A DNA stretch of 64,000 bases from BP-464 sp963825415 (GTDB lineage: Bacteria > Actinomycetota > Thermoleophilia > Solirubrobacterales > Solirubrobacteraceae): positions 682,001 through 746,000 of the forward strand of contig CAWGTD010000003.1 in NCBI GenBank assembly GCA_963825415.1, in the 5' to 3' direction. The translations under genes and the position numbers were made by a program. How positions within the stretch are numbered: the stretch's first letter is position 1; each line of letters starts with the position of its first letter. Of the stretch, positions 17,585 through 25,114 are shown in pieces. The notes below the pieces were generated by a model. It worked only from the letters and a program-made list of their open reading frames with translations, was not told the DNA's origin and did no database searches.

Positions 17585-18388
17585 CTACCCGCCCTCGGTG
17601 GGTCCTCCCCCGGATGGCCGGGGGATGTTCGCGCGGCGCAGCGCAGCCAGCGCGTCGCGCCGCAGACCGGCCTCGCGGGTCCCGCGCTCGGTGGCTTGCA
17701 CGCCGGGCACCGAGACCGTCAGCCGAACGCCCTCGGGGGTGATCTCGGCCACGCTCGCCTCGGAGTCGCCGATCGCCTCCTGCAGCGCGCCGATCGCCTC
17801 CTCGAAGTCGGCGTCGTGGGCCAGCCACACCGACGCGGTTGCGGAGACGGTGGGGCCCGTGATGGTGTCGTTGCGCAGCACGCCGGCGGCGAGCCGCTCG
17901 TTGGGGACGACGATCCGCGCGCCGCCCGCGTCGCGCAGGTAGGTGTAGGTCAGGCGCACGTCCTCGACCACCCCGGTCTCGCCCTCGAAGGTGACGACGT
18001 CGCCGATCCGCAGCGGCTGCGTGACCGCCAGCAGCAGCCCCGCGACCGCGTTGGCGAGCGTCTGGCGGGCGGCGAAGCCGATGACGGCGGCGGCGATCGC
18101 ACCGGAGGCGAGCACGCTGGCCGCGAGCCGGTCCAGCGCCGTGAACTGCGCGAGCGCGACCGCGATCCCGATGACGACGATCGCCGCGCCGAGCACGCGG
18201 CGCAGGAAGCGCAGGCGCGTGTCGAGGCGCGGGTCGGCCGTGCCCGCCGCGATGCGGCGGTGGCGCAGCGCCCGCGTGATCGCCCTGTCGACGAGCCCGG
18301 CGGCGATCAGCGCGACGACGACGCTGAGCGCCGCGGTGAGCACGTGATCGTGACGCTGGAAGAACGTGTCGGCCAGGATGTGGACCAT
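17585..18388 (-). CDS. Small mechanosensitive channel (MscS family)
   Basis: Membrane channel that opens under tension to release solutes in hypo-osmotic shock. It has 267 residues and about three membrane segments (15-35, 65-85, 92-125). The pore helix is rich in Ala/Gly (VLASGAIAAAVIGFAARQTLANAVAGLLLAV region), followed by the MscS beta domain (LRIGDVVTFEGETGVVEDV, IVVPNERLAAGVLRND) and an alpha/beta C-terminal domain. The ATG at 18386-18388 fits a short cytoplasmic start. It overlaps by two bases the ATG of the divergent gene in a CCATGG palindrome, leaving no upstream leader. Confidence 0.9.
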   Translation of the reverse strand: MVHILADTFFQRHDHVLTAALSVVVALIAAGLVDRAITRALRHRRIAAGTADPRLDTRLRFLRRVLGAAIVVIGIAVALAQFTALDRLAASVLASGAIAAAVIGFAARQTLANAVAGLLLAVTQPLRIGDVVTFEGETGVVEDVRLTYTYLRDAGGARIVVPNERLAAGVLRNDTITGPTVSATASVWLAHDADFEEAIGALQEAIGDSEASVAEITPEGVRLTVSVPGVQATERGTREAGLRRDALAALRRANIPRPSGGGPTEGG

Positions 18389-19655
18389 GGCGGCTCGGGA
18401 CGGTAGCCCAGCGCAGGTGGGCAAGGCGCTTCCCGGCCGTCCGCGCCTCGCAGCGGCATGGGTGGCGTGGCGGCCTTCCATCGTTGCCGCCGTTGTCGCG
18501 TTCTTCGCTACGCGCGTGGTCGTCTGGGCTGCCGGGATGGCCGCCGCCGGCTGGGCGGGGATCTCGTCGCGAGCTTCGGACTTCGATCCCGCGGGGGTCA
18601 CGAAGCCGTTCGGCTCGGTCGGCGACCTGCTCGTGGCTCCGGCCGCGCGGTGGGACTCGGTGTGGTTTCTCGACATCGCGCACGACGGCTATCGGGAGGC
18701 CACGCGGGCGGCGTTCTTCCCCGTCTATCCGTCGCTGGCGCGAGCGGCCGGCTGGCTGTTCGGCTCGGCGCTGGTCGGCGGGATCGTCGTGTCGGTCCTC
18801 GCCTCGGTCGTCGGCCTGGCGGCGCTGCACCGCCTGACCGCGATCGAGCTGGGCGAGGGCCCGGCGCGCGCGACCGTCGTGCTGCTGGCGTGCTTTCCCG
18901 GCGCGCTGTTCCTCTCGGCGGTCTACTCGGAGGGGCTGTTCCTGGCGCTGTCGGTCGGCGCGCTGCTGGCGGCGCGCACCGAGCGCTGGGCGTGGGCCGG
19001 GGCGCTGGGCGGGCTGGCCGCCGGGACGCGCAGCGCGGGGGTGGTCCTGCTCGTGCCGCTGGCGCTGCTGTGGTGGAGCGCTTCGCCGCGGCGGCCGCGC
19101 GATCTCGCATGGCTGGCGCTGGTGCCGGCCGGCCTGGGCGTGTTCTGCCTCGCGCTGGCCGCGAGCGGGCTCGACGGCCTCGCTCCGTTCCACGCCCAGG
19201 AGGTCTGGTTTCGCCACTTCGCCGGCCCGTTCGTCGGCGCGTGGGACGGCACGGTGGCCGCGTTCGACGGCGCGCGGCAGCTGCTGTCGGGCGCCCGCAC
19301 GCCCGTGTACTTCTCCGAGGCGGGCGGCGATCCGTACATCGCCGCTGCGCACAACCTGGAGCTGTTCGTGGCGCTCGTCGCGGCGATCCCGGCGCTCGTC
19401 GGAGTGTTCCGCCGGCTGCCGCCGGCCTACGGGCTCTACACGGTCGCGGCCCTGGCGCTGCCTCTGTCGTGGCCGGTGCGCCCGCAGCCGCTGATGTCGC
19501 TGCCGCGCTTCGAGCTCGTGCTGTTCCCGCTGTTCATGTGGCTGGGGTGGTGGGCGGCGCGCGGGCGCGGGCGGCTGGCCGTGCTGGCCGTGGCGCTGCT
19601 CGCCGTCCAGGCGCTGGCGGCCGCCGAGTTCGCGACCTGGCACTGGGTCGCATGA
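18387..19655 (+). CDS. PIG-V-like membrane mannosyl/glycosyltransferase
   Basis: Polytopic GT-C glycosyltransferase with about ten hydrophobic segments in 422 residues. PIG-V family signatures: RWDSVWFLDIAHDGY, FFPVYPSLAR, ACFPGALFLSAVYSEGLFLAL, and RWAWAGALGGLAAGTRSAG. Bacterial members are thought to add mannose (or another sugar) from a lipid-linked donor to an envelope acceptor. The start is unsure: ATG 18387 overlaps the mscS start codon, and GTG codons further down are possible. It is the first gene of a plus-strand run with the HAD and CPBP genes, joined by ATGA/GTGA overlaps. Confidence 0.85.
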   Translation: MAARDGSPAQVGKALPGRPRLAAAWVAWRPSIVAAVVAFFATRVVVWAAGMAAAGWAGISSRASDFDPAGVTKPFGSVGDLLVAPAARWDSVWFLDIAHDGYREATRAAFFPVYPSLARAAGWLFGSALVGGIVVSVLASVVGLAALHRLTAIELGEGPARATVVLLACFPGALFLSAVYSEGLFLALSVGALLAARTERWAWAGALGGLAAGTRSAGVVLLVPLALLWWSASPRRPRDLAWLALVPAGLGVFCLALAASGLDGLAPFHAQEVWFRHFAGPFVGAWDGTVAAFDGARQLLSGARTPVYFSEAGGDPYIAAAHNLELFVALVAAIPALVGVFRRLPPAYGLYTVAALALPLSWPVRPQPLMSLPRFELVLFPLFMWLGWWAARGRGRLAVLAVALLAVQALAAAEFATWHWVA

Positions 19656-20341
19656 TCCGCGCGGTGCTGCTCGACGCGCTCGGCACGCTGCTCGAGCTCG
19701 AGGACCCGGGGCCACCGCTCGCCGCCGAGCTGACGGCAATGGGCGCCGAGGTGTCCGTCGACGAGGCGCGCGGGGCGGTGCTGGCCGAGATGACCTACTA
19801 CCGAGCCCACCACGACGAGGCCTCCGACCGGGAGCGGCTCGCCGACCTGCGGCGTCGCTGCGCGGAGGTCCTGCGCGACGAGCTGCCGCCGGCGGCCCAG
19901 GCGCTCGGCGTGCCGCGGCTGACCGAGGCGCTGCTCGCCGCGCTGCGCTTTCGCCCGTTCGAAGAGGTCCCGGCGGCGCTCGCCGCCCTTCGGGCGGACG
20001 GGGTGCGGCTCGTCGTGATCTCCAACTGGGACGTCTCGCTGCACGACCAGCTCGAGGCGACGGGGCTTGCCGAGCTCGTCGACGGAGCGGTGTCGTCGGC
20101 CGAGCTGGGAGTCGGCAAGCCGAACCCGGCCATCTTCACCAGAGCGCTCGAGATCGCAGGGGCCCCACCGGACGAGGCGCTGATGGTCGGCGACAGCCTG
20201 GACACCGACGTCGTCGGAGCGCAGGCGGCCGGGCTGCGCGCCGTGCTGGTGGATCGCTGGGGCTCGGCGCAGGCGCCACCGGAGGTCACGACGGTCCCTT
20301 CGCTGGCGCAGCTGCCCGGGCTCGTACAGTCTCTGGCGTGA
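19652..20341 (+). CDS. HAD-superfamily hydrolase (phosphatase-like)
   Basis: Cytoplasmic phosphatase-like protein of 229 residues. Motif I is VLLDALGTLLELEDPG, so the second Asp of the usual DxD is replaced by Ala (D8, A9, L10). Motif II is VVISNWDVS, motif III has the Lys in GVGKPNPAIF, and motif IV is MVGDSLDTDVVGA. The loss of the general-acid Asp is unusual and may shift the enzyme from phosphatase to another activity (inference). The ATG overlaps the upstream stop by four bases. The substrate is unknown. Confidence 0.88.
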   Translation: MIRAVLLDALGTLLELEDPGPPLAAELTAMGAEVSVDEARGAVLAEMTYYRAHHDEASDRERLADLRRRCAEVLRDELPPAAQALGVPRLTEALLAALRFRPFEEVPAALAALRADGVRLVVISNWDVSLHDQLEATGLAELVDGAVSSAELGVGKPNPAIFTRALEIAGAPPDEALMVGDSLDTDVVGAQAAGLRAVLVDRWGSAQAPPEVTTVPSLAQLPGLVQSLA

Positions 20342-21219
20342 GCGCGGCCGGTCCGCTGACGTCCCCCGAACGCCCGGAGGGCCTGCCGCCGAGGCGGGCA
20401 AGCCGCGGCAAGCCATGGCGTGCGTTCTGGGCGCTTCCGATCGCGCTCGCCGCGGTTGTCGCGGGGGCGATCACCTACACGCTGGTCTCCGTCATCCGGG
20501 ACGCGTTGACGACCCCGCCGACACACCAGGACGGGGTCATCGGGGTGGCGTTGCACGGCACGCCGCCGATCCTGTCGCTTACCTCGACCCTGGTGCAGGA
20601 CCTGGTGCTGATCGCCGGCGCGGCCCTCGCGGCGGCCGCCGCGTACCCGCGCCCGCTGCGGCTGCGCCCCGCCGACTTCGGGCTGCGCCCCGCGCGGCTG
20701 GCGTCCTCGGTCGGCCTGGTCATCGCCGGCTACGTGACGTTCGTGATCCTGGCCGCGCTCTGGACCTCCGCGCTGGGGATCCAGGATCGCCAGAGCGTGA
20801 CCGTCGACCTGGGCACACGCGACTCCGGCTGGGCGCTGGCGGGCGCGCTGTTCCTCGTCTGCGTCGTCGCGCCGGTCTGCGAGGAGCTCTTCTTCCGCGG
20901 CTTCTTGTTCGGTGCCCTGCGGCGCCATGGCCTGGTGCGGGCCGCCGGCGTGACAGGGCTCGCGTTCGGGCTCGCCCACGTCGCCTCGTCACCGATCGGG
21001 TTCATCGTCCCGCTCGCCGCGCTGGGGGTGATCCTGTGCCTGCTCTACGAGCGCACCGGCTCGCTGTATCCCTGCATCGGCCTGCACGCGCTCAACAACT
21101 CGATCGCGTTCGGAGTCGGCGACGGGCGCGGCTGGTTGATCCCGATCTGCCTCGTGGCGGCGCTCGCGATCCTCTACGCCGTGGCGCGCGGCTCGCGTCG
21201 GCTTGCGTCACCGCTTTAG
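20338..21219 (+). CDS. CPBP-family intramembrane metalloprotease
   Basis: Membrane protein of the CAAX-protease/bacteriocin-processing group, 293 residues and about seven hydrophobic segments. The conserved catalytic motifs are intact: CEELFFRGFLFGAL (EExxxR), FGLAH, and HALNNSIAF near the end. The start is GTG at 20338, overlapping the HAD stop by four bases. The substrate is unknown. Confidence 0.9.
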   Translation: MSAAGPLTSPERPEGLPPRRASRGKPWRAFWALPIALAAVVAGAITYTLVSVIRDALTTPPTHQDGVIGVALHGTPPILSLTSTLVQDLVLIAGAALAAAAAYPRPLRLRPADFGLRPARLASSVGLVIAGYVTFVILAALWTSALGIQDRQSVTVDLGTRDSGWALAGALFLVCVVAPVCEELFFRGFLFGALRRHGLVRAAGVTGLAFGLAHVASSPIGFIVPLAALGVILCLLYERTGSLYPCIGLHALNNSIAFGVGDGRGWLIPICLVAALAILYAVARGSRRLASPL

Positions 21220-21231
21220 GATCGCCCACCA

Positions 21232-22227
21232 ATGCGCCGCCTGATCATCCTCACGTCCCTGGCCTGCCTGGCCCTTCCCGCCGCGTCCGCGGTCGCCCAG
21301 GCGCCCGCAACGCTCGACGTCGCCTTCGGCAAGGCGAAGTCGCGCGCGCACCCGCGGATCGTGCTCGGTCGCCGGATCAACGTCCGCGGCATCGTCTGCC
21401 CGTTCGCGGCCGGCCAGCAGGTCCACGTGCGGTTCAAAAGCCATGGCAAGGTCCTGCGGGCCGTCGACGTGCCGGTCAAGCTCCCCGCCGGTGGCCGCTG
21501 CGGGCACTTCCGCGCGCACGCGACGGCCAAGCGCGCAGGCGCGATCTTCGTGCGCGCCGAACACGTGGCCACGCCCGAGCTGGGCGCGGCGAGCACCCTG
21601 CTGCGCCGTGCCCACGTGATCGCCCCCCGCCTGCGCCCGGGCAGCCGCGGCCCCACGGTCCGCGCGCTGCAGCGCCAGCTCAAGGAGGCCGGCTACGTCG
21701 TCGGTAGGCGCGGCCTCTACGACGACCGCACGGCGCGCGCCGTGCTCGCGTTCCGCAAGCTCAGCAACCTGTCGCGGACCAGCGTGGCCTCGCCGGTCGT
21801 GTTCCGGCGGCTGGCCGCGGGCGGCGGCCGGTTCTCGATCCGCCACCCCGAGCACGGCCATCACGTCGAGGCCGACCTCACCCATCAGGTCCTCGCGCTG
21901 ATCGACCACCGCCGCGTGCAGCGGCTCTACCCGTTGAGCTCGGGCAAGCCGTCGACGCCCACCGTGCTCGGGACGTTCCACGTGTACTCGAAGACCCCCG
22001 GGTTCAACTCCAAGGGGATGTACTTCTCCAACTACTTCATCCGCGGCTACGCGATCCACGGCTACCACGACGTGCCGATCTATCCCGCGAGCCACGGCTG
22101 CCTGCGCGTGCCGATCCCCGACGCGGTCTCGATCTACAGCTGGGTCCGCTCCGGCGACGCCGTCGACGTCTACTACCGGACGCCTGGCCACCGCAGCCCC
22201 AAGCCGCGCAAGAACGCCGGGCCGTAG
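21232..22227 (+). CDS. L,D-transpeptidase (YkuD) with peptidoglycan-binding domain
   Basis: Secreted wall cross-linking enzyme. A signal peptide (about 1-22, ending ASAVAQA) leads to an Ig-like or beta region (30-125). A peptidoglycan-binding repeat follows (PGSRGPTVRALQRQLKEAGY, about 139-158), then a YkuD domain (about 210-320). Its catalytic motif includes HGYHDVPIYPASHGCLRVP, with the Cys nucleophile in SHGC. It has 331 residues. It follows the CPBP gene by 12 bases and converges on the GCS2 gene. It may make 3-3 cross-links or attach a wall protein. Confidence 0.94.
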   Translation: MRRLIILTSLACLALPAASAVAQAPATLDVAFGKAKSRAHPRIVLGRRINVRGIVCPFAAGQQVHVRFKSHGKVLRAVDVPVKLPAGGRCGHFRAHATAKRAGAIFVRAEHVATPELGAASTLLRRAHVIAPRLRPGSRGPTVRALQRQLKEAGYVVGRRGLYDDRTARAVLAFRKLSNLSRTSVASPVVFRRLAAGGGRFSIRHPEHGHHVEADLTHQVLALIDHRRVQRLYPLSSGKPSTPTVLGTFHVYSKTPGFNSKGMYFSNYFIRGYAIHGYHDVPIYPASHGCLRVPIPDAVSIYSWVRSGDAVDVYYRTPGHRSPKPRKNAGP

Positions 22228-22246
22228 TCGCGCCACTCCGCTGCCG

Positions 22247-23296
22247 CTAGGAGCGCCACGACGCGCTGGTGGCCGCGACGAGCGAGCGCAGCAGGCCGAG
22301 CATCCCGCCCCGGGCGTAGGCACGCCGCTGGCGTGCCGCGCCGTTGCCCTCCTCGAGCAGGCGGTGCACCTCGTCGAGGCCCTCGCCTTCGAGGTCGGCC
22401 AGCGTCGCGCGCGCGACCTCCGGTACCGGCCGCAGCGCGCCGTCGTGCCAGAGCGTCGCGTCCAGGCCGTCGCGCGCGGCGCGAAAGCTCGACTCCATCA
22501 CGGCCTCGCGCGGCGACCAGGGCGGCCGCGCCGCCTCGGCCGCCCGTCGCGCGAGCGCGTGCACGAGGGCGGCAAGCGCGGCCACGTCGCGCAGCGAGGA
22601 CTGGCTGTCCATCGCCCGCAGCTCGACGGTGCCGAGCCGCGGGTGTGGGCGCAGGTCCCACCACAGGTAGGTGTACTCGGGCAGGCCGCCGGCTTGCAGC
22701 ACGGCGTCGACCGCGCTCTCGTAGGCGTCCCACGAGTCGAACGCCTGAGGGATGTCGGCGCGCGGATAGCCCCGGAAGAGTTGTGCCCGCGCCGAGGCCA
22801 GTCCGGAGTCGCGGCCGTGCCAGAACGGAGAGTTGGCCGCCAGCGCCTGCACCAGCGGGAGGTGCTCGCGCAGCCCGTTGTACGTGCGCAGCGCGGTCTC
22901 GCGGTCGGGCATCCCGACGTGCACGTGCAAAGCGCAGGTCGGCGTCCGTCGCGCCAGGCCGCGCAGCTGCTCGCCGACCACCTCGTAACGCGCGTCGGGA
23001 ACGTGCGGCGCCTCCCCGAACGGGCCGGCCGGATGGACGCCGGCGCCCATCAGCGTCGCCCCGGCTGCGCGGGCGCGAGCGCGCGTGGCGGCCAACCCGC
23101 CGACCGCATCGGCCACGCTCGTGCTGATCGGCGACGCGGACTCGACGAGCGCGAGATAGAGGTCGGGCTTCAGCCCGTCGACCGCGGCCAGCAGCCGCTC
23201 GGCATCGTGCGCGAGCAGGTGCGTTTCGGGATCGACGAGGAGCAGCTCCTCCTCGACGCCCAGCGCGAACGCCGCGACGCCGAACCGGTCGTCCAT
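22247..23296 (-). CDS. GCS2-family carboxylate-amine ligase (YbdK-like)
   Basis: ATP-grasp-like glutamate-cysteine ligase of the second family, 349 residues. It begins with FALGVEEELLLVDP and has ALHVHVGMPDRETALR, YLWWDLRPHPRLGTVELRAMD (substrate/metal region) and a late PWSPREAVMESSFRAARDG. Many members have only weak glutamate-cysteine ligase activity, so the exact product (gamma-glutamylcysteine or another amide) is uncertain. The ATG is at 23294-23296. It diverges from pyrE with only 24 bases between starts. Confidence 0.9.
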   Translation of the reverse strand: MDDRFGVAAFALGVEEELLLVDPETHLLAHDAERLLAAVDGLKPDLYLALVESASPISTSVADAVGGLAATRARARAAGATLMGAGVHPAGPFGEAPHVPDARYEVVGEQLRGLARRTPTCALHVHVGMPDRETALRTYNGLREHLPLVQALAANSPFWHGRDSGLASARAQLFRGYPRADIPQAFDSWDAYESAVDAVLQAGGLPEYTYLWWDLRPHPRLGTVELRAMDSQSSLRDVAALAALVHALARRAAEAARPPWSPREAVMESSFRAARDGLDATLWHDGALRPVPEVARATLADLEGEGLDEVHRLLEEGNGAARQRRAYARGGMLGLLRSLVAATSASWRS

Positions 23297-23320
23297 GCGC
23301 GGGTAGGGTACGGGCCGCCG

Positions 23321-23869
23321 ATGGATGCCCGCGCCCGCCTCATCGCCGCGCTGCGCGAGCACGCCCTGGTCCTCGGGGAGGTCACGTTGACCAGCGGCGC
23401 CACCGCCTCCTATTACGTCGACGCCAAGCGCGCGATCCTGCGGTCCGAGGGCTTCGCCGCGCTCGCCGAGCTGGTCGCCGCCATGGCCCGCGAGAAAGGG
23501 GCGACGGCGGTCGGTGGACTGACGATGGGCGCCGATCCCGTGGCCTGTGCCGCGCTGGCCGGCGGCGCCGACGTCAAGGCGTTCTTCGTGCGCAAGGAGA
23601 CCAAGGCACACGGTCTGCAGCGGCGGATCGAGGGCCCGCTGCTGGAGCCGTCGGACCGCTGCCTGGTCGTCGAGGACGTCAGCACCACGGGCGGCTCGGC
23701 GATCCAGGCCGTGCAGGCGCTGCAGGAGGCCGGGCACGAGGTCGTGGGAGTCACCGCCGTGCTGGACCGTCTCGCGGGCGCGCGCGAGGCGATCGAGGCC
23801 GCGGCGGGCGTCCCGTACGAGCCGCTGACCACCATCGACGACGTCTATCCCGACCGCCCCGACCGCTGA
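23321..23869 (+). CDS. pyrE: Orotate phosphoribosyltransferase
   Basis: Makes orotidine monophosphate from orotate and PRPP in UMP synthesis. The protein (182 residues, normal) begins MDARARLIAALREHALV. It has LTSGATASYYVDAKRAIL near 24, VGGLTMGADPVA, the flexible-loop RKETKAHGL, and the PRPP motif CLVVEDVSTTGGSAIQAV. The frame is open far upstream, but only this ATG gives the family N-terminus. It is followed 12 bases later by the 3' end of an opposite-strand tRNA gene. Confidence 0.96.
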   Translation: MDARARLIAALREHALVLGEVTLTSGATASYYVDAKRAILRSEGFAALAELVAAMAREKGATAVGGLTMGADPVACAALAGGADVKAFFVRKETKAHGLQRRIEGPLLEPSDRCLVVEDVSTTGGSAIQAVQALQEAGHEVVGVTAVLDRLAGAREAIEAAAGVPYEPLTTIDDVYPDRPDR

Positions 23870-23881
23870 GCGCGCCGCCAG

Positions 23882-23955
23882 CGCCCCGAGCTGGATTCGA
23901 ACCAGCGGCCTTCCCCTTAGGAGGGGGACGCTCTATCCGGCTGAGCTATCGGGGC
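23882..23955 (-). tRNA. tRNA-Arg (anticodon CCU)
   Basis: On the minus strand, acceptor arms GCCCCGA and TCGGGGC pair. The D-arm GCTC/GAGC, anticodon stem TCCCC/GGGGA with loop CTCCTAA, and T-arm GCTGG-TTCGAAT-CCAGC are all intact. The discriminator is G, and CCA is not encoded. Loop position 34-36 reads CCT, so it decodes AGG (arginine). Length is 74 bases with no intron. Confidence 0.95.
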
Positions 23956-23967
23956 CCGCCGGGCCGG

Positions 23968-23995
23968 ACGATAGCGACGGTGCGCGCTATGTTCA
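23968..23995 (-). promoter_or_regulatory. Possible promoter for tRNA-Arg
   Basis: On the minus strand TGAACA (23995-23990) and TATCGT (23973-23968) stand 16 bases apart, each matching four of six positions of the sigma-70 consensus. Transcription would start about 7 bases before the tRNA. Weak but well placed. Confidence 0.4.
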
Positions 23996-24083
23996 TGGGC
24001 CTGGGAGGCTTAACGCAACCTAAAGAGGGCTGCGCAACCATGCTGTCGAACCACCGGGTCGGCGCGACTACGCCCGTTCCCTT

Positions 24084-25070
24084 GTGAGCTCTACAGAACT
24101 GCTTTTAGACAGCACGTCCGGAGAGCCGGGCACCCCACCTGAGATCTCGGGCCAGGTGATTGCGGCCCGCTCGCCGCTCCAGCTCTTCTGGCGGCGGTTC
24201 CGGGAGGACCGGGTGGCGCTGGTCGGCGCGGTCTTCATCGCCCTGCTGATCCTGATCGCCGTCTTCGCAGGCCCGATCCGCTCGCTCGCGGGCGCGCCGG
24301 ACCCCGACGCGCAGAATCCCAACGCCCTCGACGTCTTCGGTACGCCCACCGGACCGAGCTCGGACCACCTGTTCGGCGTCGACCCGCTCGGCCGTGACGT
24401 GTTCTCGCGCGTGCTCGCCGGCGCGGGGGTGTCCCTACAGGTCGCGTTCATCGCCACCGGCCTGGCGATCGTGCTGGGCACGATTCTCGGCATGACGGCG
24501 GGGTACTACCGCGGCTGGGTGGACACCGCGATCTCGCGCATCGTCGACACGCTGCTGGCCTTCCCGATCCTGCTGCTCGCACTCGGCCTGGCCGCCGCGT
24601 GTTCCGGCGTCGACGGCTGCCTGTGGGGCCTGATCGAGCCGGGCAAGTGGCTCGTCGTCTCGGTCATCGTCTTCGTCAACTGGACCTACATCGCGCGCAT
24701 CGTGCGCGGGCAGACGCTGTCGCTGCGAGAAAAGGAGTTCGTCGAGTCGGCGCGCTCGCTGGGCGCGTCGGACGCACGGATCATCTTCAAGGAGATCCTG
24801 CCGAACCTCGTGGCGCCGATCATCGTCTACACGACGCTGCTGATCCCCACGAACATCCTGTTCGAGGCGGCTCTGTCCTTCCTCGGCGCCGGCATCCCGC
24901 CGCCCCAGGCCAGCTGGGGGCAGATGATCGCCGACGCCACATCCATCTTCAACACGGCGCCGTGGTTCATGTTGGCCCCCGGCATCGCCCTGGTCTTGAC
25001 GGTCCTCGCCTTCAACCTGGTCGGCGACGGACTCCAGGATGCACTCAATCCCCGGACGGGACGGACGTGA
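24084..25070 (+). CDS. ABC transporter permease, DppC/OppC-like
   Basis: Inner-membrane permease of a peptide/nickel-class importer, 328 residues with about six membrane segments. The N-terminal OppC-type segment (RDRVALVGAVFIALLILIAV-like) precedes HLFGVDPLGRDVFSRVLAGA. The EAA loop toward the ATPases is in ESARSLGASDARIIFKEILPN. The start is GTG at 24084; the 128 bases upstream hold the tRNA promoter and presumably this operon's promoter. It is unusual in coming first, ahead of the binding protein. Confidence 0.93.
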   Translation: MSSTELLLDSTSGEPGTPPEISGQVIAARSPLQLFWRRFREDRVALVGAVFIALLILIAVFAGPIRSLAGAPDPDAQNPNALDVFGTPTGPSSDHLFGVDPLGRDVFSRVLAGAGVSLQVAFIATGLAIVLGTILGMTAGYYRGWVDTAISRIVDTLLAFPILLLALGLAAACSGVDGCLWGLIEPGKWLVVSVIVFVNWTYIARIVRGQTLSLREKEFVESARSLGASDARIIFKEILPNLVAPIIVYTTLLIPTNILFEAALSFLGAGIPPPQASWGQMIADATSIFNTAPWFMLAPGIALVLTVLAFNLVGDGLQDALNPRTGRT

Positions 25071-25114
25071 GCCGGCCTGTCTTGCACAGTACGCAACGAA
25101 AGGACCTGCTCAAC

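Noticed and set aside
15333..19739. 1468-codon minus-strand frame
   Set aside because: Arg/Pro/Ala-rich, crosses several real genes in another frame; typical high-GC artefact.
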